From the NCBI RefSeq assembly GCF_001280005.1, contig NZ_LGDW01000360.1, forward strand, positions 1 to 60,467: DNA of 60,467 nt, read 5' to 3'. This DNA comes from Streptomyces sp. NRRL WC-3618 (GTDB lineage: Bacteria; Actinomycetota; Actinomycetes; Streptomycetales; Streptomycetaceae). The notes below the pieces were generated by a model, which saw only the letters and a program-made list of their open reading frames with translations, was not told the DNA's origin and did not search any database. Shown here one piece after another: positions 9,916 to 18,605 of this stretch; within the stretch, counting starts at the first letter, position 1; every line of letters begins with the position of its first letter. The position numbers and the translations under genes are program-made.

Positions 9916-10722
9916 ATGAGCACTGGCACTGGCATCGGCACCGGCACCGGCACCGGCCCAGGTATCGGCATCCGCTGGACCTACGCCTTCATCGACCGGC
10001 CCGCCGGACTCCTCCACCCCGCCCAGGCCTTCTGGACCGCCGTCACGGCCACCCGCCTGTCCGAAACCCGGGGTGAGCAGGGCGAGTTCGTGACCCTGCT
10101 GCCGGGCGAGGGCGACGCCTGCGTCAAGGTCCAGGGGGTGGACTCCGGGGAGGGCGGCGCCCATCTCGACTTCGCCGTCGAGGACGTCGACGGCTTCGTC
10201 GCGTCGGCGACGGCGCTCGGGGCGGCGGTCGTCGGTGCGCATACGGGGTGGGCCGTACTGCGGTCCCCCGCCGGTCAGTTGTTCTGTGCCGTGCCCTGGC
10301 ACGGGGAGGCGGTACGGCCCGCCGTGGTGGACGGCAGCCGCCTCGACCAGGTGGCCATCGACATCCCGTCCGCCGCGTACGCCACGGAAGTCGCCTTCTG
10401 GGAGCGCCTCACCGCCTGGGACTCCCTCGCCGGCTCACTCCCGGAGTTCCACGTCCTGCGGCCCCCGGCCGGCCTCCCGATCCGCATCCTCCTGCACTGC
10501 CTGGGCACCGAGCGGCCCGCCGCCTCCGCCCACCTGGACCTGGCCTGCGCCGACCTCGGCGAGACCCGCGCCCGCCACGAACGGCTGGGCGCCACGGCCG
10601 TCGCCCCCTTCCCCCACTGGACGGTCATGCGCGACCCGGCGGGCGGCACGTACTGCCTCACGGGCCGCGACCCCGAGACGGGCGGGCTGCCGAAGCCGAC
10701 GACGACGGACGATCCCGCCTAG
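9916..10722 (+). CDS. VOC (glyoxalase/bleomycin-resistance-like) family protein
   Basis: A 268-residue cytoplasmic protein with two vicinal-oxygen-chelate halves (about residues 20-140 and 150-255); the second has HLDLACADLGETRARHERLGA and a terminal DPAGGTYCLTG strand. The first 20 residues are a Thr/Gly/Ile repeat encoded by degenerate GGCACC/GGCATC units, and later in-frame starts are possible. Substrate unknown. It converges on the following small gene with a 4-base overlap of stop codons. Confidence 0.82.
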   Translation: MSTGTGIGTGTGTGPGIGIRWTYAFIDRPAGLLHPAQAFWTAVTATRLSETRGEQGEFVTLLPGEGDACVKVQGVDSGEGGAHLDFAVEDVDGFVASATALGAAVVGAHTGWAVLRSPAGQLFCAVPWHGEAVRPAVVDGSRLDQVAIDIPSAAYATEVAFWERLTAWDSLAGSLPEFHVLRPPAGLPIRILLHCLGTERPAASAHLDLACADLGETRARHERLGATAVAPFPHWTVMRDPAGGTYCLTGRDPETGGLPKPTTTDDPA

Positions 10723-10985
10723 CGCAGGGTCGCGTACGCACACACCACGATCGTCCTGGGCGTCTCCTCGGGCGCCTCAGAAGCCCGCAGCGTCGGCGGG
10801 CACTTGTCCTCCATGTCCTCCACGTCCCCCCTCAGCAGCGGTGCCGGGTCGCCGTCGTCCGTCCTGTGCCGGCCGGACGGCTCCGGCGGCTCCGCCGAGT
10901 CCCGCAGCCACAGCGTGAGCCCGCCCCCGACGGCCACGGCGATCACCCACACGAGCACGGCCCGCCGCCACGCCCCGCGGCTCAC
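10719..10985 (-). CDS. Small single-pass membrane protein, unknown function
   Basis: An 88-residue product with one N-terminal transmembrane segment (AVLVWVIAVAVGGGLTLWL) followed by an outside-facing polar domain with two cysteines (DKCPP and VVCAY). GTG 10985 gives the classic 4-base overlap with the DUF952 gene upstream; GTG 10991 is the alternative. No family is recognised. Confidence 0.7.
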   Translation of the reverse strand: MSRGAWRRAVLVWVIAVAVGGGLTLWLRDSAEPPEPSGRHRTDDGDPAPLLRGDVEDMEDKCPPTLRASEAPEETPRTIVVCAYATLR

Positions 10986-11314
10986 GCCCACGCCTCGACG
11001 TCCACCACCGCGGCCACCGGGATCGGCCCGTACACGTGCGGGAACTCCTCGCCGCCCGGCTCCGGGGCCTCGTACCTCAGAGGTGCGTCGAGCCGCGCGG
11101 GGTCAACGACCAGCACCACCAGGTCGTCGGGGCCGTCATAGGAGCCGTACAGGAAGGCTGCCACCGTGGGGAGTTGGGCGCGGGTCGAGCAGTGGATGAA
11201 GCCCTCCTGCTGGAGGGTGCGGCCACGCGTCGACATCTCGTACGTGCCTCGCGCGCGGGCCTCGTCCCAGAGGGCGCGTTCGGTGAGGTGGAGTATGTGC
11301 GGCAGTTCTGACAT
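10982..11314 (-). CDS. DUF952 family protein
   Basis: A 110-residue protein with all DUF952 hallmarks: ILHLTERALWDEARARG at the start, GFIHCSTRAQLPTVA in the middle and FPHVYGPIPVAAVVDV at the end. The family resembles ADP-ribose-binding folds and has no established role. It is translationally coupled to the small membrane protein downstream. Confidence 0.9.
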   Translation of the reverse strand: MSELPHILHLTERALWDEARARGTYEMSTRGRTLQQEGFIHCSTRAQLPTVAAFLYGSYDGPDDLVVLVVDPARLDAPLRYEAPEPGGEEFPHVYGPIPVAAVVDVEAWA

Positions 11315-11338
11315 GAACCCAACCTACGGGCCGGGCGC

Positions 11339-11752
11339 TCACAGGTCCCCGGCACCGTCCAGGACAGGCCGGATCTCCACGGGGCGCGGCGGTACGCCGT
11401 CCGGTACCGGGCAGCGAGTGACGCGGGCGGCGATCTCGGTGACCCGCTCCAGGCTCGCGCACTCCAGAAGCCAGTAGCCGGCCATCAGCTCCTCGGTCTC
11501 GCCGTACGGACCGTCGGCGATCACCACGCCGCCGTCCCTGCCTGCGGAGACGTGCCGGATTTGTGCTGGTTCGGCCAGACCGTTCGCGTCGAGGAACTCG
11601 CCGGTCTCGGCGAGTTCCGCATTGATCGCACCCATGTACGCGTACATGATCTGCAGATCCTCATCGGTCCAGGTCGGCCCGTCCGGGGCGCCCTTGCCGC
11701 TCTGCGCGTCGTAGTCCTCCTGCGTCCCCCGCACCATCACCAGGTACTTCAT
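11339..11752 (-). CDS. YCII-related (DGPF) domain protein
   Basis: A 137-residue cytoplasmic protein starting MKYLVMVRGTQEDYDAQ; the family hallmarks are VIADGPYGETEELMAGYWLLEC and the terminal VEIRPV strand. Such proteins often accompany ECF sigma factors, but none is adjacent here. The start ATG 11752 overlaps the stop of the upstream zinc-ribbon gene by four bases. Confidence 0.88.
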   Translation of the reverse strand: MKYLVMVRGTQEDYDAQSGKGAPDGPTWTDEDLQIMYAYMGAINAELAETGEFLDANGLAEPAQIRHVSAGRDGGVVIADGPYGETEELMAGYWLLECASLERVTEIAARVTRCPVPDGVPPRPVEIRPVLDGAGDL

Positions 11753-11964
11753 GACCGCTCCTTCGGCTCGGACCGCGCCGATCGGGCGGTTCGCGCAGAG
11801 CCGTCCTCTGCCTCGGCTCCCGGATCGACGTACGCCTCGCACGCGGCGTTCCGGCACGGCCCGGCGACCCACGTCGGTACCCATGCGCCCAGCGTCTTGT
11901 GCCGTCGCACCACCGAGGCGACATGCTGTCCGCAGACGGGACAGTCGTACTCTTCCCTGCCCAT
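11749..11964 (-). CDS. Small zinc-ribbon-like protein
   Basis: A 71-residue protein with two Cys pairs, YDCPVCGQ near the start and GPCRNAACEAYVD, suggesting a structural zinc site, then a charged low-complexity tail (GSARTARSARSEPKERS). It is coupled to the YCII gene through an ATGA overlap. Unknown function. Confidence 0.72.
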   Translation of the reverse strand: MGREEYDCPVCGQHVASVVRRHKTLGAWVPTWVAGPCRNAACEAYVDPGAEAEDGSARTARSARSEPKERS

Positions 11965-12025
11965 GCCTTCAGCGTAGGGCGGGAGCGACCGGGCCGCTCC
12001 CCGCCGGCTCAGGCTTTCTGCCGGC

Positions 12026-12607
12026 TCAGCGCTTTCTGCTGTACGTACGCACGAGCACCCCGTTCTTGAACGGGCGCAACTCGTCGAGAACGAACTCCGA
12101 CACGTCGAAGCCGGACCCGAACATCGGCATGCCGGTGCCGAGGACGATCGGGTACGTCTTGATGACGAGCTCGTCGATCTCGTCGATCAGCTCACCCGCG
12201 AGCCGCGAACCACCGCACAGATAGATGTCCCGCTCACCCTCTTCCGCCTTGAGCTCGCGGACCCTGGCGACCAGGTGGTCGGCGATGATCTCGACGTGCG
12301 GGTCGGGCGACTCCAGGGTCCGCGAGGCGACGTACTCGCGCAGGTGTACGTACGGGCTGGTGACGCCCTCCTTCAGGGCCACCTCGTAGCTGGCCCGGCC
12401 CTGGACGACCGTGTCGAATCGGCGGTTGGGGAGGTCGTCGATGCCGAGGGCCCGGCGGCCCCCGGTCGAGATGGTCTCGGGGTACTCGGTCCTCAGGAAC
12501 TCCAGGAACTGCTCGTCGACGAAGGGATACATGAAGGAGGCGTCGCCGCCCTCGTCCCCGATGAAGCCGTCGATCGAGCAGGCGACGAAGTAGGTGAGCT
12601 TTCGCAA
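12026..12607 (-). CDS. Dihydrofolate reductase/RibD C-terminal domain family protein
   Basis: A 193-residue NADPH-reductase-like protein: RKLTYFVACSIDGFIGDE at the start, VVQGRASYEVALKEGV, DIYLCGGSRLAGELIDEIDE, and a terminal strand with VLGTGMPMF. The family resembles stand-alone RibD reductase domains; substrate unknown. TTG 12607 is chosen because it matches the family's usual beginning. A GTG at 12631 or the ATG at 12718, which would overlap the GNAT gene, are alternatives. Confidence 0.82.
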   Translation of the reverse strand: MRKLTYFVACSIDGFIGDEGGDASFMYPFVDEQFLEFLRTEYPETISTGGRRALGIDDLPNRRFDTVVQGRASYEVALKEGVTSPYVHLREYVASRTLESPDPHVEIIADHLVARVRELKAEEGERDIYLCGGSRLAGELIDEIDELVIKTYPIVLGTGMPMFGSGFDVSEFVLDELRPFKNGVLVRTYSRKR

Positions 12608-12687
12608 GCTGGACTCTTTTCGCAGGTTCACAGGTTCGCGGGTGTACGGGGTCGCAGGCGTGCGGGACGGAGGCTCCGGGCCGGGGG

Positions 12688-13290
12688 TCAGGCCGAGGGC
12701 TCGCGCCACATGGGCCACATCGGGGGGCCGTCCGGGAGGTCGAGGGGGCGGTCGAGGAGGTCGAAACCGAGCCGCTCGTACAGCTTGCGGCTGCCGACGT
12801 TGCTCGCCTCCAGATAGGCGGCCACTCCCTCACGGTCACAGCGGTCCAGGACCTGCTGGACGAGGGCGGTGCCCAGGCCTCTCCCCTGGCTGTCCGGTGC
12901 TACGGCGATCAGCCACAGATACTCGTGGGCGCTCCCGGAGGGGTGGATACCGGACGTGAGTCGCCCGATCAGCTCGACGCGCTCGTTGCCGGGTTCGACG
13001 GCCTCGCGCAACTGGACGGCGTCGTCACCCTGTTCCTCTTCGTCGGGGTGGGCGTCGGCGGGGACGGACAGCCACAGGGCACACGCCGAGCCGTCCTCGG
13101 TGAGGTCGACGCGGCCTTCGGACAGCACGATGTCGAGGATGGCGGCCATCATCCTGGGATGCGTCGCACGGCGGTGCGCCGGGTCGGGGAAGACCCAGGC
13201 GCTCACCGGATCCTCTTGGAAAGCCTCGTCCAGCAACTGGACGAGCAGCTCCCGGTCGCTCTCTCCCGCCGTACGTATCGCCACATCCAC
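12688..13290 (-). CDS. GNAT family N-acetyltransferase
   Basis: Acetyl-CoA-dependent acetyltransferase of about 200 residues. The acetyl-CoA loop is LIAVAPDSQGRGLGTALVQQVLDRC, and the terminal GNAT motif is LEASNVGSRKLYERLGFDLL. The start is placed at GTG 13290 (VDVAIRTAGESDR) behind GGGGGCGGGGC; the frame extends to 13311. Acceptor substrate unknown. Confidence 0.87.
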   Translation of the reverse strand: MDVAIRTAGESDRELLVQLLDEAFQEDPVSAWVFPDPAHRRATHPRMMAAILDIVLSEGRVDLTEDGSACALWLSVPADAHPDEEEQGDDAVQLREAVEPGNERVELIGRLTSGIHPSGSAHEYLWLIAVAPDSQGRGLGTALVQQVLDRCDREGVAAYLEASNVGSRKLYERLGFDLLDRPLDLPDGPPMWPMWREPSA

Positions 13291-13366
13291 GCCCCGCCCC
13301 CTTTGTCTCAACCGCCCTTGATCGTGCGGCGGTTGAGCCTAACGGGTGCGCGAAGTGCGACGGGGG

Positions 13367-13446
13367 CCCGCACACCGTGGGGATGTGCGGGACCCGCCAC
13401 CCGGAACGCCGCGACGAGACGAGACGTACGGAGTCAGGGCCGTACG
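13367..13446. terminator. Two hairpins downstream of the encapsulin operon
   Basis: Hairpin CCCGCACA (13367-13374) with TGTGCGGG (13384-13391) and hairpin CGTACGG (13425-13431) with CCGTACG (13440-13446) lie in the 180-base gap between the convergently oriented flanks. They probably end the minus-strand encapsulin/polyprenyl synthase transcript. Confidence 0.5.
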
Positions 13447-13471
13447 CCTCACCACGGGTGGCACCGGGGCA

Positions 13472-14716
13472 TCAGGTGGTGCGGCGGGTCACGAACTCGG
13501 CCAGGGACAGCAGACCGCCCGCCGCCTCCGGATCGGGGACCGCGCGGGACAGTTCGTGTATCGCGCGGGCCATCCGGTCGGCCGCCTGGAGCTGCGCCCA
13601 GTCCCGGCCGCCCGCCCGCTCGACGGCGAGCACCGTCCGCTCCAGCGCCCCTTCCTGCCTCTCGTCGTACGGAACTCCGTACAACTCGGCCAGTTCGGCG
13701 GCCGCCGGCGTGCCGGAGGCCAGTGCGGCGACCACCGGCAGGGACTTCTTGCGGGCGACCAGATCCGCCCCGGCCGGCTTGCCGGTGCGGGTCGGGTCCC
13801 CCCATATCCCGATCACGTCGTCGATGAGCTGAAAGGCGAGCCCGGCCTCCCGGCCGAACGCGTCCATCGCCTCGACGTCCGCTGCCGACCCGCCCGCGTA
13901 CAGCGCGCCGAGGGCACAGGCGCAGCCGAGCAGCGCGCCCGTCTTGGCCTCGGCCATGAGGAGACACTCATCGAGGGTGACCTCACCGGGGTCCCGTTTC
14001 TCCATGGCCGTGTCCGCGTGCTGCCCCTCGCACAGCTCGATGACACAGGACGCGAGCCTGGCGGCGGCCGTGGCGGCCGCCGGGTGCGGGTCCTCGGCGA
14101 GCAGCCGCAGCGCCAGGGCCTGCATGGCGTCCCCGGCGAGGATCGCGTCGGCGTCGCCGAACACGGTCCACGCGGTGGGCCGGTGTCTGCGGGTGGTGTC
14201 CCGGTCCATGACGTCGTCGTGCAGCAGGGTGAAGTTGTGGATCAGCTCCACCGCCGCGGCCGCCCGTACTGCTGTCTCCCGTCGGCCGCCGAGAGCCGCG
14301 GCCGCGGTCAGCACGAGTGCGGGGCGGATCGCCTTGCCCGCGTTGCCCGCCGCCGGGCTGCCGTCCGCGTCCTCCCACCCGAAGTGGTAGAGCGCGACGC
14401 GTCGCATGGCCCCGGGCAGCGACTCGATCGCCGCCCGCAATGCGGGATCGACCATGGTCCTGGCCTGCTCGAGGATGAGAGCGGCGTCCTGGCCGTCCGA
14501 CCCGCCGGACACCGTCCGCTCCGCCCCCCGCCCCTTCCCCCGTGCAGATACGGGGGAGGGGACCTGGCCTGCGCGCCTTGTGCCCACGGTCGGCCGTTCC
14601 CCTGCCACGGACTCCGGCAGTCCTTCCGAAGGGCTTTCCGCCGGACCGCCGACGGGGTTCCGCCTCTCCGGATCCAGAGTCTCGATGGTCTCGGCCGGGC
14701 CGTGGGCCCTGGTCAT
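13472..14716 (-). CDS. Polyprenyl diphosphate synthase, predicted family 2B encapsulin cargo
   Basis: Trans-isoprenyl diphosphate synthase of 414 residues, predicted to condense IPP with an allylic diphosphate. The first aspartate-rich motif is [10 protein letters not shown] (D167-D171) and the second region is [14 protein letters not shown]. Residues 1 to about 78 are a Pro/Ser/Gly/Glu-rich, apparently disordered extension before the folded domain begins at [15 protein letters not shown]; this is what family 2 encapsulin cargo-loading regions look like. ATG 14716 overlaps the shell gene stop (ATGA), so shell and enzyme are translated together. Product chain length cannot be read from sequence. 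Confidence 0.9.
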   Translation of the reverse strand: MTRAHGPAETIETLDPERRNPVGGPAESPSEGLPESVAGERPTVGTRRAGQVPSPVSARGKGRGAERTVSGGSDGQDAALILEQARTMVDPALRAAIESLPGAMRRVALYHFGWEDADGSPAAGNAGKAIRPALVLTAAAALGGRRETAVRAAAAVELIHNFTLLHDDVMDRDTTRRHRPTAWTVFGDADAILAGDAMQALALRLLAEDPHPAAATAAARLASCVIELCEGQHADTAMEKRDPGEVTLDECLLMAEAKTGALLGCACALGALYAGGSAADVEAMDAFGREAGLAFQLIDDVIGIWGDPTRTGKPAGADLVARKKSLPVVAALASGTPAAAELAELYGVPYDERQEGALERTVLAVERAGGRDWAQLQAADRMARAIHELSRAVPDPEAAGGLLSLAEFVTRRTT

Positions 14717-16119
14717 CGCCAGCGACCGATCTCGACGTTCTCCAGCACGCCGAGGGCGTCCGGCACCAGGACGGCCGCCGAGTAGTAGGCCGTCACCAGG
14801 TAGTTGATGACCGCCTGTTCGTTGATGCCCATGAACCGCACGGAGAGGCTGGGCTCGATCTCGTCCGGGATGCCGGCCTGCTGGAGCCCGATGACCCCCT
14901 GCTCGGCCTCGCCGGTACGCATGGCGATGATCGAGGTCGTACGGGCCTCGCTGACCGGGATCTTGTTGCACGGGAAGATCGGGACACCGCGCCAGGTGGG
15001 GATGCGGTTGCCGCTCATGTCGATCGTCTCGGGCACGAGCCCGCGCTTGTTCAGCTCGCGGCCGATCGCGGAGATCGCGCGCGGATGGGCGAGCAGGAAC
15101 TTGGTTCCCCGCCGCCTGCTGAGCAGTTCGTCCAGGTCGTCGGGGCTGGGTACGCCGTCGTGCGGCTGGATCCGCTGGTCGTACTCGCAGTTGCTGAGCA
15201 GCCCGAACTCCCGGTTGTTGATGAGTTCGTGCTCCTGGCGCTCCTTCAGTGCCTCGACCGTGAGCCGGAGCTGCTGCTCGGTCTGGTTCATCGGCTGGTT
15301 GTAGAGGTCGGCCACCCGGGAGTGGATACGCAGCACGGTCTGGGCGATGCTCAGTTCGTACTCACGGGGCCTGGCCTCGTAGTCGACGAACGTGCGCGGG
15401 ATGTCCGGCTCGCCGCTGTGACCGGCCGCGAGGTCGATCTCCTTCTCGCCGTACCGGTTGGCGTGCTGTTCCGGGATCGCGCTCAGTGCCTGGAGGTGCG
15501 CGCGCAGCGAGTCGGACCGCTCGGCGACCTGCTCGAAGTGCGAACGGGAGAGTGTCAGCACGACACACGTGGTGACCGCTCGAGCCGTGTACTCCCACAG
15601 GGCGTCGGGGTCGATCAGCGCCTGATCGCCGAAGTAGGCGCCGTCGGCCAGCATGCCGAGTTCGGCGTCGTCCCCGTACGGGCCCGTGCCGATCTTCTCG
15701 ACCTTGCCGTGGGCCAGCAGGAACACCTCGTCGTTCGTGCTGCCGAAGGAGGCGATCTCCGAGCCGGGCGCGAACTCCCGCTGCTGGCAGCGCCGGGCGA
15801 GCTCGGCGAACACCTCCTCGTCCTCGTAGGTCCGCAGTGCCGGCAACTCGGACAGTTCAGCGGGGACCACTTCCACACGGTCACCGGTCTTCACGAACGT
15901 CAGACGGCCGTCTCCCACGGAGTAGGTGAGCCGCCGGTTCACACGGTATGCGCCACCCTGCACGTTCACCCACGGAAGCATCCGCAGCAGCCAGCGCGAG
16001 CTGATCTCCTGCATCTGGGGTACGGATTTGGTGGTGGTGGCCAGGTTCCGCGCGGCCGATGTGCCAAGACTCTGCTGAGGCTTGTCCTGCTCCGTGCGGA
16101 TCTCTTCGCCTACCGACAT
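14713..16119 (-). CDS. Family 2B encapsulin shell protein with cyclic-nucleotide-binding domain (EshA-like)
   Basis: Structural protein of 468 residues predicted to assemble into an HK97-fold nanocompartment. It begins with a conserved N-arm ([36 protein letters not shown]), contains a Crp-type cyclic-nucleotide-binding domain at about residues 95-210 ([26 protein letters not shown]), and then the shell domain with [23 protein letters not shown] and [36 protein letters not shown]. Older annotations call such genes Crp/Fnr regulators or EshA. ATG 16119 has GGGAGGG upstream. Whether a nucleotide binds and gates the shell is unknown. Confidence 0.92.
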   Translation of the reverse strand: MSVGEEIRTEQDKPQQSLGTSAARNLATTTKSVPQMQEISSRWLLRMLPWVNVQGGAYRVNRRLTYSVGDGRLTFVKTGDRVEVVPAELSELPALRTYEDEEVFAELARRCQQREFAPGSEIASFGSTNDEVFLLAHGKVEKIGTGPYGDDAELGMLADGAYFGDQALIDPDALWEYTARAVTTCVVLTLSRSHFEQVAERSDSLRAHLQALSAIPEQHANRYGEKEIDLAAGHSGEPDIPRTFVDYEARPREYELSIAQTVLRIHSRVADLYNQPMNQTEQQLRLTVEALKERQEHELINNREFGLLSNCEYDQRIQPHDGVPSPDDLDELLSRRRGTKFLLAHPRAISAIGRELNKRGLVPETIDMSGNRIPTWRGVPIFPCNKIPVSEARTTSIIAMRTGEAEQGVIGLQQAGIPDEIEPSLSVRFMGINEQAVINYLVTAYYSAAVLVPDALGVLENVEIGRWR

Positions 16120-16390
16120 AAAGAACTGCCCTCCCGATAAAACACGTAACGCGCCGACGCGTCGGTCCCCATGGGTCCGTCCGCGTCGGACGCCTGCACG
16201 CACCAGCCTTCCTCACCGAACGTGCCAGTGCTATTACACGAATGAGCGGGAATGGATCATCCCCAGAGTGGGCACATAGGGGTTCTTCGCCACCTCGTTC
16301 GACCGGCCGAACCGGAAATGACCCGTATGGGGAACTCCAAGATCGGGGCGGGCGTTTGAGCCACTGACGGACGACGAACGGGAGACACCG

Positions 16391-16624
16391 ATGGCAGGCT
16401 TTCTGGACCGCGCCAAGGAACAGGCACAGCGCGGCCTGACGCAGGGCAAGCAGAAGCTCGACGAGGTACAGGCGCAGCGGGCCGGCAGCGACCTGCTCAA
16501 GAAATTGGGCGCGGCGTACTACGCGGAGCGGCGCGGCAGCGGTTCGCCCGACGCGACGCAGCGGGCCCTGCAGGCCCTGGAGAGCCACATCGCGGTGAAC
16601 GGGGACGCGTTCCTGCGTCAGTGA
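16391..16624 (+). CDS. Small conserved helical protein, unknown function
   Basis: A 77-residue protein starting MAGFLDRAKEQAQRGLTQGKQKLDEVQ, predicted largely amphipathic alpha-helix with no membrane segment or cysteine. GGGAGA lies eight bases before ATG 16391. It is divergent from the encapsulin operon across about 270 bases that contain no other gene. No function is recognised. Confidence 0.75.
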   Translation: MAGFLDRAKEQAQRGLTQGKQKLDEVQAQRAGSDLLKKLGAAYYAERRGSGSPDATQRALQALESHIAVNGDAFLRQ

Positions 16625-16769
16625 CGGCCCAAGACGCCTATCGGCGTCGCTGACCGGATCGGCTCGCACGCCGTACGAACGGTTCGCTCCTGACCGTCGG
16701 ATTCCGGTACAAGCTGCGGTACGAGGCGGTCACGACCGGTGACCGTCGCGCAGCGCGAAGGAGACGGTC

Positions 16770-17360
16770 ATGGCCCCACCCATGTCCGCGGGCAGCTTCC
16801 TCGAGCGGCTCAGGGAGGAAGGCGTCACCGTCGTTGAGGTCGGCGACTGGGCCCACCACAACCGCAATCACAAGGGTCCCTGGGGCCCTGTCCACGGCGT
16901 GATGATCCATCACACGGTGACCAGGGGCAGCGAACGCACGGTGGGACTCTGCCGCGAGGGGTACGCCGCGTTGCCCGGCCCCCTGTGTCACGGCGTCATC
17001 ACCAAGGACGGCCACGTCCACCTGGTCGGCTACGGCAGGGCCAACCACGCGGGTCTTGGGGACGACGACGTTCTGCGCGCGGTGATCGCGCAGAAGGCGC
17101 TTCCGCTGGACAACGAGGCGAATACTGACGGCAACCGGCACTTCTACGGCTTCGAGTGCGAAAACCTCGGGGACGGTGAGGATCCGTGGCCTCAGGTGCA
17201 GCTCGACGCGATCGAGAAGGTCGCCGCGGCGCTGTGCCGTCACCATGGCTGGACGGAACGGTCGGTCATCGGGCACCTCGAATGGCAGCCCGGCAAGGTC
17301 GATCCGCGGGGGTTCAGTATGCGGTGGCTCAGAGGGAGGGTGCGGGATCGCCTGAAGTAA
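16770..17360 (+). CDS. N-acetylmuramoyl-L-alanine amidase (amidase_2/PGRP type)
   Basis: A 196-residue zinc amidase that would cleave the muramoyl-alanine bond of peptidoglycan. Zinc-site and catalytic motifs are HGVMIHHTVTRG near residue 45 and VIGHLEWQPGKVDPRG near the C-terminus. No signal peptide is present, so it resembles phage endolysins or an intracellular enzyme released on lysis. No other phage genes surround it. A repeat element starts directly after its stop codon. Confidence 0.88.
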   Translation: MAPPMSAGSFLERLREEGVTVVEVGDWAHHNRNHKGPWGPVHGVMIHHTVTRGSERTVGLCREGYAALPGPLCHGVITKDGHVHLVGYGRANHAGLGDDDVLRAVIAQKALPLDNEANTDGNRHFYGFECENLGDGEDPWPQVQLDAIEKVAAALCRHHGWTERSVIGHLEWQPGKVDPRGFSMRWLRGRVRDRLK

Positions 17361-17365
17361 CGGGG

Positions 17366-17440
17366 ATTCTCGCCCCCGCCGCCCTTACCCGTCCCATCCC
17401 TGGGGCTGCCGCCCCAGACCCCGCTGTCGGCCCTGAACGG
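17366..17440 (+). repeat. Dispersed intergenic repeat element (copy 2, upstream part)
   Basis: This sequence matches, block for block and in the same orientation relative to the preceding gene, the element at 1-131: CGCCCCCGCCGCCCTTACCCGT, a hairpin CTGGGGCTGCCGCCCCAG, then GGCCCTGA. It leads into the CCTCGTCCTCAAACGCCGGA unit at 17441. A terminator-like role after the amidase gene is possible. Confidence 0.8.
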
Positions 17441-17641
17441 GCCTCGTCCTCAAACGCCGGACGGGCTGAGAGGCCTGGGCCTGGGCCTGATAAAAGCAGC
17501 AAACGGGCGGGTGGGCGGGAAACACGACCTGGGCTGGAGGAGCCTCGTCCTCAAACGCCGGACGGGCTGGGATACCGGGCCTGGGCTGGATAGAAACGGC
17601 AAACGGGTGAGCGGGGTGGGAGACACGACCTGGCTGGAGGA
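17441..17641 (+). repeat. Tandem direct repeat of a ~100-bp unit
   Basis: Two consecutive units, 17441-17541 (101 bp) and 17542-17641 (100 bp), each begin with GCCTCGTCCTCAAACGCCGG and end with GGCTGGAGGA, with shared internal blocks GCAAACGGG and ACACGACCTGG. A third copy is cut off after GCCTT at 17642. The gap upstream of the PLP enzyme holds nothing else. Confidence 0.85.
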
Positions 17642-17704
17642 GCCTTACCTGGGAGGGCTGGGCGTTGCGGACGGTCCGGGCAGCCCCGGTTGCAGAATGG
17701 AACC

Positions 17705-18580
17705 GTGTCCCTCCCCAGCCCCCTTCAGGAACTCTCCGAACCCCGCCTCGCCCGCCACGGCCTCCGTCTGCTTCTGAAGCGGGACGATCTGGTGCACCCT
17801 GATCTGATCGGCAACAAGTGGCGCAAGCTGGTCCCCAACCTTGAAGCCTCCGGCGGGCGTCCGATCCTCACCTTCGGGGGCGCCTACTCCAACCACCTGC
17901 GCGCCACAGCCACCGCCGGCCGCCTCCTGGGCGTGCCCACGGTGGGTGTGGTCCGCGGTCAGGAACTCGCGGACCGCCCCCTCAACCCCTCCCTCGCCCA
18001 CTGCGCGGCGAACGGCATGCGCCTGCACTTCGTCGACAGGTCGACGTACCGGCACAAGGCCGACCCCGAGACCCTCGCCGCCATCCGCCGGGCGGCGGGC
18101 GGCGACGCCGAGGACGCGTACGTCGTCCCGGAGGGCGGCAGCAACGTACTCGCCGTACGCGGCTGCCAGGCCCTCGGCGAGGAACTGCGCGGCCACGCCG
18201 ACGTCGTCGCGGTCGCCTGCGGCACCGGTGGCACCCTCGCGGGACTCGCCGCAGGTCTCGCCCCCGAGCAGCGCGCCCTCGGCGTCCCGGTCCTCAAGGG
18301 GAGCTTCCTGGACGCGGAGATACGGGCCCTCCAGGACCTCGCCTTCGGCGGGCCCCGCGGCTCCTGGACCCTCGACCACCGTTTCCACTTCGGCGGCTAC
18401 GCCCGTACGCCCCCCGAACTGCACGCCTTCGCCGACGACTTCGAGGCCCGTCACGACGTACCCGTGGAACGTCTCTATGTCGCCAAGATGCTGTACGGAC
18501 TTGTCGCCCTGGCGGAGGCGGGAGCGTTCGCGAACGGGACCACGATCGCGGCGGTGGTCACGGGCCGGCCGTTCCCGTAG
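17705..18580 (+). CDS. PLP-dependent deaminase/D-cysteine desulfhydrase family protein
   Basis: Fold-type II PLP enzyme of about 291 residues in the ACC deaminase/D-cysteine desulfhydrase family. The PLP lysine is in LIGNKWRKLVPNLEAS and the downstream motif TFGGAYSNHLRATA is intact; the phosphate-binding loop is ACGTGGTLAGLAAG. GTG 17705 is chosen (VSLPSPLQELSEP); TTG 17690 is an alternative and no strong ribosome-binding site precedes either. The substrate, D-cysteine or another beta-substituted amino acid, is not certain. Confidence 0.88.
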   Translation: MSLPSPLQELSEPRLARHGLRLLLKRDDLVHPDLIGNKWRKLVPNLEASGGRPILTFGGAYSNHLRATATAGRLLGVPTVGVVRGQELADRPLNPSLAHCAANGMRLHFVDRSTYRHKADPETLAAIRRAAGGDAEDAYVVPEGGSNVLAVRGCQALGEELRGHADVVAVACGTGGTLAGLAAGLAPEQRALGVPVLKGSFLDAEIRALQDLAFGGPRGSWTLDHRFHFGGYARTPPELHAFADDFEARHDVPVERLYVAKMLYGLVALAEAGAFANGTTIAAVVTGRPFP

Positions 18581-18605
18581 CCGGCCGAGGACAGCTGCCA
18601 GCCGC

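Noticed and set aside
14713..16119. Crp/Fnr transcription factor
   Set aside because: There is a cyclic-nucleotide-binding fold but no DNA-binding helix-turn-helix; the C-terminal part matches encapsulin shells.
16770..17360. Prophage remnant, because of the endolysin-like amidase
   Set aside because: No integrase, holin, tail or other phage genes and no att-like duplication are nearby.
17441..17641. CRISPR array, because of direct repeats
   Set aside because: There are only two adjacent ~100-bp units with similar internal sequence; no short repeat/unique spacer pattern and no cas genes.
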